Of a stretch of 12,210 bases of DNA, positions 1-6,000 are shown piece by piece; position 1 is the stretch's first letter, and every line of letters starts with the position of its first letter. The stretch spans positions 1-12,210 of the forward strand of contig NZ_JANMET010000197.1 in NCBI RefSeq assembly GCF_031377265.1. The letters run 5' to 3'. Source of the stretch: JAUYQR01 sp031377265. Its GTDB lineage: Bacteria; Pseudomonadota; Alphaproteobacteria; Rhodobacterales; Rhodobacteraceae. A program made the translations under genes and the position numbers. The notes beneath the pieces are model-generated. The model ran no database searches, was not told the DNA's origin, and worked only from the letters and a program-made list of their open reading frames with translations.

Positions 1-1
1 G

Positions 2-652
2 TCATGGACGGATATGGCAATGACGGCGCGCGAGGGGCTGCCGATGGGGGTGATGTATCTGGTGGAGACCGGGGCCATCGCGGTGGGCACGATGATGATC
101 GGCACCTTTGGGGCGCTGGCGCTGGCGGCCAATCAGGTGGCCATGTCGGTCGGCGGGCTGTTGTACATGGTGCCGCTGGGGGCAGCGGGGGCGGTGGCGA
201 TCAGGGTGGCGCAGGTGAGCGGTGCGGGTAACCGGGATGCCGTGCGGCCGGTGGCCTTTGCAGCCCTTGCGGTGGCCACGGTGTGGTTGGCAGGATCGGC
301 GCTGCTGCTCGGGTTTGGCGGGTATTGGATGGCCAGTCTGATCGTGCGCGACCCTGAGGTCATCACGCTGGCCGCGACAGTGATGGCGGTGTTTGCGGTG
401 ATGCAGCTGTTTGACGGGGTGCAATCGACGATGCTGGGTGCGCTGCGCGGGCTGTCGGATGCGGGCTGGGCGGCGGGGGTTTCGATGATCGCCTATTGGC
501 CAATTGGTTTGCCACTGGGCTGGGCTTTCGCGCAGTGGTGGGGGTTTGGTCCGGCGGGGGTCTGGATCGGCTGGCTGGTGGCGTTGGCTTGGGCGGGGGC
601 GATGCTGACGGGGCGATTTTGGTTCAAGACGCGGTTGAGCGGACCGCCGTAA
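2..652 (+). CDS. MATE family multidrug/Na+ efflux transporter, C-terminal half (5' truncated by window)
   Basis: The reading frame is open from base 2 and ends at TAA 650-652, leaving 216 residues. MATE proteins are usually about 440-470 residues in 12 membrane helices, so this is roughly the second half. It would be an inner-membrane antiporter exporting cationic drugs or metabolites in exchange for Na+ or H+. Visible support: an opening 'REGLPMGVMYLVETGA' stretch typical of the start of the second MATE half, then alternating hydrophobic helices (about six). Between them are a basic/small-residue loop near 'QVSGAGNRDAV' and the MATE-like 'GALRGLSDAGWAAG' segment. The ATG at base 14 is only the first in-window methionine; the true start lies upstream. 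The substrate cannot be told from sequence. The family call is from recognition of the pattern, not a search. Confidence 0.88.
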   Translation, partial: SWTDMAMTAREGLPMGVMYLVETGAIAVGTMMIGTFGALALAANQVAMSVGGLLYMVPLGAAGAVAIRVAQVSGAGNRDAVRPVAFAALAVATVWLAGSALLLGFGGYWMASLIVRDPEVITLAATVMAVFAVMQLFDGVQSTMLGALRGLSDAGWAAGVSMIAYWPIGLPLGWAFAQWWGFGPAGVWIGWLVALAWAGAMLTGRFWFKTRLSGPP

Positions 653-662
653 TCGTTATAGT
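635..662 (+). promoter_or_regulatory. Possible sigma70-type promoter for the D-lyxose isomerase gene
   Basis: TTGAGC at 635-640 and TATAGT at 657-662 are separated by 16 bases. The -35 matches consensus at 4 of 6 positions and the -10 at 5 of 6. It overlaps the end of the transporter gene and would start a transcript about 15 bases before the ATG at 685. This is by-eye matching only; read-through from the upstream gene is an equally good explanation. Confidence 0.3.
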
Positions 663-684
663 GCCCCGGAAAATGGGGGACAGA

Positions 685-732
685 ATGAAACGATCACGGA
701 TCAACGAGATCATGCAGCGGCGGATGAGATGA
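685..732 (+). other. Out-of-frame N-terminal segment of the D-lyxose isomerase (apparent 1-base frameshift)
   Basis: An ATG at 685 sits 4 bases after a strong GGGGGA ribosome-binding site (675-680) and encodes MKRSRINEIMQRRMR before TGA at 730-732. 'MKRSxIN' is how D-lyxose isomerases of this family normally begin (family knowledge), so this is very probably the original start of the downstream gene. Restoring one G in the CGGCGG run at 718-723 would join it as ...EIMQRADEMIRQYG... to the 729 frame and give a protein of 227 residues, the usual family length. As the sequence stands, the TGA overlaps the ATG at 729 in an ATGA arrangement, so reinitiation on the main frame is possible. A sequencing or assembly error is the simplest alternative. 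Confidence 0.72.
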
Positions 733-1367
733 TCCGCCAGTACGGTTTTGTGCTGCCACCCTTTGCCTACTGGTCGCCTGAGGCGTTCAAGGCGAATGCG
801 GGCCGGGCGCGCCGGGTGATCACTGGCCGCTGTGGCTGGGACATCACGGATTACGGACAGGGCAAGTTCGATGCGCTGGGGCTGTTCCTGTTCACCCTGC
901 GCAACGGCGAGCTGGCCGATCTGCAGCGTGGCGGCGGCATGTGCTATGCCGAAAAGCTGCTGATCAGCCGCCAAGACCAGCTAAGCCCGATGCACACCCA
1001 CGTCATCAAGGCCGAGGACATCATCAATCGGGGCGGGGCGACGCTGGTGGTAGAGCTGTACGGGTCGGACGACAAGGGCGGCTTTGCCTGGGACAAGGGC
1101 GGCGTGGTGCGCTGCGACGGGATCGAGCGGCCCTATGCGCCGGGCGACAAGCTGAAGCTGGCGCCGGGCGAAAGTGTGACGTTGATGCCGGGCGATTGGC
1201 ATGCGTTCTGGGGCGAGGGCGGCGATGTGCTGATCGGCGAGGTCAGCACGGTGAACGACGATCTGACCGACAACATCTTTCGCGAGCCGATTGGCCGCTT
1301 TGCCGAGATCGAGGAAGATGTCGCGCCGACGCATCTTTTGGTCAGCGATTACGACCGCTGGCTATAG
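729..1367 (+). CDS. D-lyxose ketol-isomerase (cupin-fold sugar isomerase), N-terminus displaced by frameshift
   Basis: The product is expected to interconvert D-lyxose and D-xylulose (and often D-mannose and D-fructose) in the cytoplasm with a divalent metal, usually Mn2+. The open frame gives 212 residues. Early 'GFVLPPFAYWSPEAF' (residues 6-20) is characteristic of the family. The cupin metal site is visible as H89-x-H91, E96 and H158 ('SPMHTHVIKAED' and 'GDWHAF'), with spacing close to the His/His/Glu/His set known for the E. coli enzyme. 'EDIINRGGATLVVELY' follows the first motif. The ATG at 729 has only a weak ribosome-binding site, and about 15 family-conserved residues lie in another frame at 685-732, so this ORF alone probably lacks the first helix. 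The catalytic core looks intact, so activity depends on whether the frameshift is real. No other sugar-pathway genes adjoin it. Confidence 0.85.
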   Translation: MIRQYGFVLPPFAYWSPEAFKANAGRARRVITGRCGWDITDYGQGKFDALGLFLFTLRNGELADLQRGGGMCYAEKLLISRQDQLSPMHTHVIKAEDIINRGGATLVVELYGSDDKGGFAWDKGGVVRCDGIERPYAPGDKLKLAPGESVTLMPGDWHAFWGEGGDVLIGEVSTVNDDLTDNIFREPIGRFAEIEEDVAPTHLLVSDYDRWL

Positions 1368-1394
1368 GCGGTGCAATGCTTTGGAAGAATCCCC

Positions 1395-1835
1395 TTACTT
1401 CTTAAATGGAAAAGACAAATCCAGCCGAACCCCAAAGTGCGCCTTAGTACCGTCCTTCTTGGTAAAGCCGCCGTTTATAAGAGCATCTACGGCGGCTATT
1501 TGCCCAAACTTCCCAACGCCTTTCATAGACTTGTGAAATTCGATTGCGTCGTCCCGTGACAGGTAACCAACTTTTTTGTCATCGATCATTGCGAACACGG
1601 CGTTCTTGTCGAAATTGTTTGCCGGTTCGGGGACAAGCAGGGCCAGCTTTTCGACTTTAACGCCATCTTCTTGGTGCCCGCCCGATATGCTACGAAGCGC
1701 GCCCTGATAATTACTTTCACCAACCAAAAAGAGTTTGAAAGTACGGTCATCGGTCAACCGAAATGCGGTTATAGAGATACGGCCCCCGTTGGCCGTATCG
1801 TCATTCGCCAATTTCTTTGACTTCCAAAACCACAT
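1395..1835 (-). CDS. HIRAN domain-containing small protein
   Basis: The product has 146 residues, with no signal peptide and no membrane segment. It resembles stand-alone HIRAN-domain proteins: 'FLVGESNYQGAL' at 36-47, then 'LALLVPEPANNFDKNAV' at 64-80, 'KKVGYLSRDDA' at 87-97 and a closing 'AHFGVRLDL' at 132-140. HIRAN domains bind the 3' ends of single-stranded DNA in proteins such as HLTF, and occur alone or fused to nucleases and helicases in bacteria. The job of the stand-alone form is not established, and no nuclease motif is seen here. Its ATG (1835-1833) overlaps the TAA of the upstream L,D-transpeptidase gene as TAATG, so translation is probably coupled. A hand count over 1441-1800 gives about 50% GC, well below the neighbours, which suggests recent acquisition. 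It converges on the D-lyxose isomerase gene with a 27-base gap. Confidence 0.75.
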   Translation of the reverse strand: MWFWKSKKLANDDTANGGRISITAFRLTDDRTFKLFLVGESNYQGALRSISGGHQEDGVKVEKLALLVPEPANNFDKNAVFAMIDDKKVGYLSRDDAIEFHKSMKGVGKFGQIAAVDALINGGFTKKDGTKAHFGVRLDLSFPFKK

Positions 1836-2764
1836 TAGGGCGTGGCCTTACCCTCCGGGCAGACCCCGTTGACCAGCCCCACCGTGCACTTCGGTGCCGG
1901 GGTTGCGGCGGGGGCAGTCGTCGCGGCTGGTGTTACGGCAGGGGCGGCGGCTGGTGCAACCACGGCCACCGGAGCAGCCACCGCGATCAACGGTGGCGGC
2001 AGCACGACGAGAGCCGGGAGCGGAGCCGGTGTGACCTTTTTCTTCACGGCCGGCGGCTTTGGAATGAAGAGGCCCTTCGGCATCTCACCCGCAGCGGTCA
2101 GCACGATGACCTTTTCGCCGCCTTTGACGCGGGCGAACAGATCGATCACGTCCTGGTTGATCATCCGGATGCAGCCAGACGAGGCGTTACGGCCAATGGA
2201 GTTCCATTCCGGGGTGCCGTGGATGCGGTAGCCGTAGTCAACGCCGTTCGACAACAGATAGATCGCGCGCGCACCAAGCGGGTTGGTCGGGCCGCCGGGC
2301 TGGCCATTTTCCCATTTCGCAAGCTCGGGCTTGCGTGCGATCATCTCTTTCGGCGGGGTCCAGGTGGGCCAGGTCTTCTTTTCGGCAACCACAGCCTCGC
2401 CGGACCATTCGAACCCGGCCTTGCCGACGGCGATGCCATAGCGGATCGCCTTCTTGCTGTTCAGGACGTAGTAGAGCAGCCGTTTGGACGGGTCGATGAT
2501 GATGGTGCCGGGGGCCTGTTCGGTGGCGTATTCAACGACCTGACGGCGGTAGGCTTCGGGGATTTTTTCAACCGGCAGGGCCGGGATCGCGATGCCCTGA
2601 TCCATCGAGGCTACATAGACGTTTTCCTCGGCCTTGGGCAGCGGCGGCTGGCCGGATGTGGCGGTCGACAAGGTTGGGTCGACGCAGGCAGTCAGCAAAA
2701 GCAGCGCCAGACCGACCGCAACGGCGGGCCCTTTACGCAGAACGGAAAAAGCAGAGTCGCGCAT
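1835..2764 (-). CDS. L,D-transpeptidase lipoprotein (YkuD/ErfK family)
   Basis: The 309-residue product is predicted to cross-link peptidoglycan stems (3-3 links) or attach proteins to peptidoglycan in the periplasm. The N-terminus has a basic start, a hydrophobic core and the lipobox LTAC with C27, so it is probably a lipoprotein. The YkuD catalytic domain spans roughly 86-225: 'TIIIDPSKRLLYYVLN' at 87-102, then H182 in 'YRIHGTPEW', and the active-site signature SSGCIRM (195-201) with nucleophile C198 and R200. After the domain comes a Lys-rich turn and a Pro/Ala/Val-rich low-complexity tail (about 240-291). The extreme C-terminus carries two cysteines, C293 and C302. Several paralogues are usual in alphaproteobacteria, so no specific symbol is given. 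It heads a two-gene unit with the HIRAN-domain gene, which overlaps its stop codon. Confidence 0.9.
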   Translation of the reverse strand: MRDSAFSVLRKGPAVAVGLALLLLTACVDPTLSTATSGQPPLPKAEENVYVASMDQGIAIPALPVEKIPEAYRRQVVEYATEQAPGTIIIDPSKRLLYYVLNSKKAIRYGIAVGKAGFEWSGEAVVAEKKTWPTWTPPKEMIARKPELAKWENGQPGGPTNPLGARAIYLLSNGVDYGYRIHGTPEWNSIGRNASSGCIRMINQDVIDLFARVKGGEKVIVLTAAGEMPKGLFIPKPPAVKKKVTPAPLPALVVLPPPLIAVAAPVAVVAPAAAPAVTPAATTAPAATPAPKCTVGLVNGVCPEGKATP

Positions 2765-2785
2765 TCAATGGCTCACTTGTTCAAG

Positions 2786-2808
2786 GTCCGCGAACGAATG
2801 TCCGCGAA
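2786..2808. repeat. Tandem 9-bp direct repeat in the L,D-transpeptidase leader
   Basis: GTCCGCGAA occurs at 2786-2794 and again at 2800-2808, a period of 14 bases, 22 bases or more ahead of the gene that starts at 2764 on the minus strand. It could be a protein-binding site or simply a short chance duplication; no known motif is recognised. Confidence 0.4.
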
Positions 2809-2822
2809 AACGGCTTTGTGAG

Positions 2823-2851
2823 ACGGTAGACGAGCGCAGGTGATCCGTCAA
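2823..2851 (-). promoter_or_regulatory. Possible promoter for the L,D-transpeptidase/HIRAN unit
   Basis: On the minus strand TTGACG (2851-2846) and TACCGT (2828-2823) are 17 bases apart. The -35 matches consensus at 5 of 6 positions; the -10 is poor at 3 of 6, which is common in high-GC alphaproteobacteria. The predicted transcript start is about 50 bases before the ATG at 2764. Between them lies a 9-bp direct repeat, GTCCGCGAA on the plus strand, at 2786-2794 and 2800-2808. Confidence 0.35.
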
Positions 2852-2896
2852 ACCGTGGAGGGTGCGGAATGTGATCACGGGCGCGTGAAAAGGCCA

Positions 2897-3736
2897 TTAA
2901 AGTGTGGTTCTAAGCTGCCAAAGTTCGGGAAACAGCTGCACATCCAGCATTCGGCGCAGGTAAGCCACCCCCGAGGTGCCGCCGGTGCCGCGCTTGAAAC
3001 CGATCACGCGTTCGACGGTGGTGACGTGGTTAAAGCGCCAGCGGCGAAAGTAATCTTCGAAATCCACCAGCTTTTCGGCCAGCTCATACGCTTGCCAATG
3101 GGTAGCCGGATCGCGGTAAACGATTTCCCACGCCGCCAGCACACCATCATGCGACACCCAAGGCTGGCGCAGATCACGGGTCAGGATGTCTTGCGGAACC
3201 GGCAGGCCGGAGCGGGCCAGATGGCGCAACGCCTCGTCATACAGGGTGGGGCGGGCCAGTTCCGCCTCTAGCCGCGCGGTCAGATCGGTGCGGTGCGCGT
3301 GCGGGCGCAGCATCGCAAGGTTGCGGTTGCCGACGGCGTATTCGATCAGCCGGTATTGCCAGGACTGAAAGCCCGAGGACTGGCCCAGATCATCGCGGAA
3401 ATGCGTGTAGTCCGACGGGGTCATGGTGCGCAGCACGTCCCACGCGTTGTTCAGCTGTTCGAAGATGCGGCTGATGCGGGACAGCATCTTGAACGCCTCG
3501 GGCGCGCGGCCTTCGGCGATGGCGCGGCGGGCGGCGTCCAGTTCATGCAGGGCCAGGCGCATCCACAACTCCGAGGTCTGGTGCTGGATGATGAACAGCA
3601 TTTCGTCATGCGCGGTGGTCAGCATGTGCTGGGCATCGAGGATCTGGTCGATGCGAAGGTAATCGCCGTAAGACATCCGGCCGTCGAACGCGGTTTCGGC
3701 ACCGTCATCGGCTGGGTTGAAGGGGCATGTGGTCAT
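2897..3736 (-). CDS. kynA: Tryptophan 2,3-dioxygenase
   Basis: This is a cytoplasmic haem enzyme catalysing the first step of the kynurenine pathway, L-tryptophan + O2 to N-formylkynurenine. The 279-residue length fits bacterial TDO. Residues matching the Xanthomonas enzyme are all present at a constant offset of three: F48 and H52 in 'FIIQHQTSELW', Y110 and R114 in 'SDYTHFRDDLGQSSGFQS', proximal haem ligand H237 in 'RFNHVTTVERVIGFKRGTGG', and T251. The start at 3736 is chosen because AGAGAGAG lies just upstream and 'MTTCPF..YGDYL' reads as a family N-terminus. The frame stays open to an ATG at 3847, but those 37 extra residues look non-coding. It is last in the kyn cluster, 133 bases after the GH5-like gene, so it may also have its own promoter. 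No terminator is evident downstream. Confidence 0.96.
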   Translation of the reverse strand: MTTCPFNPADDGAETAFDGRMSYGDYLRIDQILDAQHMLTTAHDEMLFIIQHQTSELWMRLALHELDAARRAIAEGRAPEAFKMLSRISRIFEQLNNAWDVLRTMTPSDYTHFRDDLGQSSGFQSWQYRLIEYAVGNRNLAMLRPHAHRTDLTARLEAELARPTLYDEALRHLARSGLPVPQDILTRDLRQPWVSHDGVLAAWEIVYRDPATHWQAYELAEKLVDFEDYFRRWRFNHVTTVERVIGFKRGTGGTSGVAYLRRMLDVQLFPELWQLRTTL

Positions 3737-3869
3737 GGTCGCTCTCTCTGTGATTTGGGGGATCAGGCGAGGAGCGGGGTCTTTCGGGCAAGGGTGGAAA
3801 GCGGGCCGATGCGCCGCCAGAGGCAGACCCAAGCAGCGGGGCGGCAAAGGGCAGGCAGCGGCGGGCGGG

Positions 3870-5099
3870 TCAGCATGTGGTCAGCCTGAGTGCCGCGCAA
3901 AAACCGGGCATGATCTTGTAGGTCCGGTCATCGGCGATGGCCAGACTGCCGGTCCAGCTGTAGATCGCCCAGCCAAAACCCGCGGCTTCGGCAGCACCAA
4001 TCTTGGCGTCAAGAAACGCCGCGCGGCTGGCAAGCGGCACGTCGACACCATCGCCGTTCTCGCGGATCACGCCGAATTCGCCCAGCAGGACCCGGTGGCG
4101 CGGCACGCCATGCGCATCCGCCCAGTCAGCGACGCGGGCGATGTCTTCGGACACGGCATCGACGGGAAGGTCACGGTAGGCCTGAAGTTCGGCAGCCAGC
4201 GCGTCTTTGGTGATAGTGACCTGACCAGCGGCGGCGGCGCGGGCGGAGGCATCCTGCACCAGCGTTGCGGCCATTTCATCGGTGATCGTTGTGGGCGGAT
4301 AGGGCACTTGGGCGAAATAGACATGCGGGCCAAAGCTCCATCCCGCGCCCTGATGGGTAAAGAAGAAGGGGCCGTAACTGTGAAAGCTCCATATCAGATT
4401 GTCGTCGGAGAGGAGGCCGGGGTCGAGGGCCAGAAGCCCGTCCGCACCGCCCCAGCAGGCACCGGACACCACCAGAGGCAAGTCCGGCGCATTGGTCCGC
4501 GCGGCATCATGCAGGCGGGTGAGTTGTGCTGGCCATTTCTGTTGATCGGGTTCAAACGCGAGGCCGCAATCATGGGTCGGCTCGTTCAAAAGCTCCAGCG
4601 CGGTCTGGTCGGGGTCCATCCCGTGCAGCCGTGCGGCAAGCTGGCCGACGAGGGTTGCGTAGGCATCGAGCGCCGCCGGATCGGTGACGATGGCTTCGGT
4701 GCCCGATGGGTCGTCCTGGCGCGGGATGGAGTGGAGATCGACGATGACCTTGAGGCCCGCCGTCTGGATCAGCATTGCGGTGTCAACCACCTGACCGATC
4801 AGGGCGTCTTGCGCGGGCCCGGGGCCAAGGCGCAAGAACGGCGCGGGATCGATCGGCAAACGGACGAAATCGAACCCGGCTTGCGCAAGCCCGGCCACGG
4901 CATCCGGCGGGACATGGCGCCGCCAGTCGGGAAACACATCGAGAAACCCCGGGCGCGTGACCATTTCATCCGGGCTGAGCCATTCGACCCAAAGCTCGAG
5001 GTTGAGGCCGCGCTTGGGGGCAAAGCGGTCAGCAGCGGTTTCGGCAGTGGCCGGTTGGGTCAGGATCAGGTAGATCAAAAGCGCACGGGCTGTGGACAT
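3870..5099 (-). CDS. Secreted GH5-like glycoside hydrolase (cellulase family)
   Basis: The 409-residue product has an N-terminal hydrophobic signal peptide, probably cleaved near 'PATA-E' (residue 19/20), so it acts in the periplasm or outside. The rest reads as a GH5 (beta/alpha)8 barrel: 'KRGLNLELW' at 29-37, 'FVRLPIDP' at 78-85, 'LKVIVDLHS' at 116-124, the acid/base E173 in 'LELLNEP', 'SFHSYGP' (H240, Y242), the nucleophile E341 in 'LLGEFGV', and an aromatic 'YSWTG' near 380-384. GH5 enzymes hydrolyse beta-1,4- or beta-1,3-linked glucans, mannans and related glycans by retention; the substrate here cannot be told. It starts 12 bases after the acetyltransferase gene and is in the run of kyn genes, an odd place for a carbohydrate-active enzyme. 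Its only recognisable ribosome-binding site is weak, suggesting coupling to the gene before it. Confidence 0.85.
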   Translation of the reverse strand: MSTARALLIYLILTQPATAETAADRFAPKRGLNLELWVEWLSPDEMVTRPGFLDVFPDWRRHVPPDAVAGLAQAGFDFVRLPIDPAPFLRLGPGPAQDALIGQVVDTAMLIQTAGLKVIVDLHSIPRQDDPSGTEAIVTDPAALDAYATLVGQLAARLHGMDPDQTALELLNEPTHDCGLAFEPDQQKWPAQLTRLHDAARTNAPDLPLVVSGACWGGADGLLALDPGLLSDDNLIWSFHSYGPFFFTHQGAGWSFGPHVYFAQVPYPPTTITDEMAATLVQDASARAAAAGQVTITKDALAAELQAYRDLPVDAVSEDIARVADWADAHGVPRHRVLLGEFGVIRENGDGVDVPLASRAAFLDAKIGAAEAAGFGWAIYSWTGSLAIADDRTYKIMPGFCAALRLTTC

Positions 5100-5111
5100 T
5101 GGCGGCGTCTT

Positions 5112-5600
5112 TCAGCGGTGGGATGGGTGCAGGCGGAGGTCAAGCGACATGTGGTAAAGGTGATAGGTCTGGCCATCATGAACCTCGGGGCCATCGCTGT
5201 CGACCTGCCAGCCGCGTTTGAGCAGAAAGCGGTGCGAGAAGGGGCTGGCTATGACGGTCAGGCGGGGCAGGGTCTCGGCGCGGGCTTTGGCGATCAGTGT
5301 GTCGTACAGCGTGGCGGCGGTGCCATCGCCGCGCGCCTCGGGAATGACGAAGGCCATGTCGAGCAGGCCGTCGGGGCAGAGCGACATGAAGCCGGTCATG
5401 CGGCCTTCCGCCTCGGCCACCCAGCACCATTGATCGAGCAGCTTGTCGGGTGTGTCGTCGCCAAGGATCGGGTCAGGGGCCCAGGCGATGCGTTGGGCCT
5501 CGCTGTAGATATCGCCGGTGCCTTCGCGGATCGCCCGGTAGTAGACCAGATCGGCAGCCTGCCAGTCATCGGCGACATAGGGGCGGATCGTTGTGACCAT
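5112..5600 (-). CDS. GNAT family N-acetyltransferase
   Basis: The 162-residue product is predicted to transfer an acetyl group from acetyl-CoA to an amine; the acceptor is unknown. The GNAT acetyl-CoA loop is seen as 'EARGDGTAATLYD' (residues 88-100, R/Q-x-x-G-x-G/A type), preceded by the beta4 strand 'LLDMAFVI' (79-86). The N-terminal 'IRPYVADDWQA' is a common GNAT opening, and 'FSHRFLLKRGWQ' near 121-132 matches the usual late 'FYxxxGF' region. The start at 5600 lies 4 bases after the stop of the RidA-family gene, so it is almost certainly cotranscribed and translationally coupled. Its place in the kyn cluster suggests an acceptor related to kynurenine or anthranilate, but that is inference only. 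It is not an arylformamidase, so it does not fill the missing pathway step. Confidence 0.85.
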   Translation of the reverse strand: MVTTIRPYVADDWQAADLVYYRAIREGTGDIYSEAQRIAWAPDPILGDDTPDKLLDQWCWVAEAEGRMTGFMSLCPDGLLDMAFVIPEARGDGTAATLYDTLIAKARAETLPRLTVIASPFSHRFLLKRGWQVDSDGPEVHDGQTYHLYHMSLDLRLHPSHR

Positions 5601-5604
5601 CGGG

Positions 5605-6000
5605 TCAGCCCGCGGCGATGGCGTCGACTTCGACCAAGAGCGTGGGCGAGGCGAGGCCGGCGACGATCAGGAGGGTGGCTGCCGGGGGCGTGGTGGCGCC
5701 TACCCACAGGTCGCGGCGGGTGCGGTAGGTGGTCACGGCTTCGGTTGTATTTTCAGTGAGGTAGACGGTGATCTTCATCAGGTTCGCGCGGGTCATGCCA
5801 GCGGCGGCAAGCGCGTGATCGACATTGGCGAGCGCGGTATCCAGCTGCGCCGCAAGGCCGGTGGCAATGGTGCCGTCGGGGTGGATGCCGACCTGGCCGG
5901 AGATTTCCAACCGTCGCGTGGCACCTTCGGCGAGCGCCAGCTGGCTGTAGCGCGAGGCGGGTTGCGGCATCGTCGAGGGGGTCCACAGGCGGATCATCAT
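5605..6000 (-). CDS. RidA/YjgF/Rid family protein lacking the canonical catalytic arginine
   Basis: The 131-residue product matches the Rid family in length and in 'LEISGQVGIHPDG' (31-43), 'DTALANVDHALAAAGMTRANLMKITVYLT' across 54-82, and 'VEVDAIA' at the C-terminus. RidA proteins hydrolyse reactive enamine/imine products of PLP enzymes, using an Arg equivalent to E. coli R105 in 'FPARSC'. Here the aligned segment is 'TPPAATLL' with A108 at the Arg position, so canonical imine deamination is unlikely, and it belongs to a divergent Rid subfamily. Related YjgF-family members include 2-aminomuconate deaminases of tryptophan-type catabolism, which makes a role on a pathway intermediate worth considering. 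Its ATG (6000-5998) overlaps the kynU TGA (5999-5997), implying coupled translation with this PLP enzyme. A second ATG follows immediately, and either could be used. Confidence 0.9.
   Translation of the reverse strand: MMIRLWTPSTMPQPASRYSQLALAEGATRRLEISGQVGIHPDGTIATGLAAQLDTALANVDHALAAAGMTRANLMKITVYLTENTTEAVTTYRTRRDLWVGATTPPAATLLIVAGLASPTLLVEVDAIAAG

Noticed and set aside
1817..2821. 334-codon plus-strand open frame opposite the L,D-transpeptidase
   Set aside because: Antisense shadow of a gene with lipobox and the SGCIRM active site; the product is low-complexity and unrecognisable.
2868..2888. Possible intrinsic terminator after kynA (TCACG/CGTGA stem)
   Set aside because: The stem is only 5 bp and no T-run follows on the minus strand, the direction in which kynA is read.
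3737..3847. Upstream kynA start at 3847
   Set aside because: The extra 37 residues show no TDO similarity, and a purine-rich ribosome-binding site sits immediately before 3736.
3717..5759. 680-codon plus-strand open frame across the kyn cluster
   Set aside because: It is antisense to GH5-like, GNAT, Rid and kynA genes whose motifs are clear; long antisense open frames are expected in high-GC DNA, and the translation is Gly/Arg-rich with no recognisable domain.
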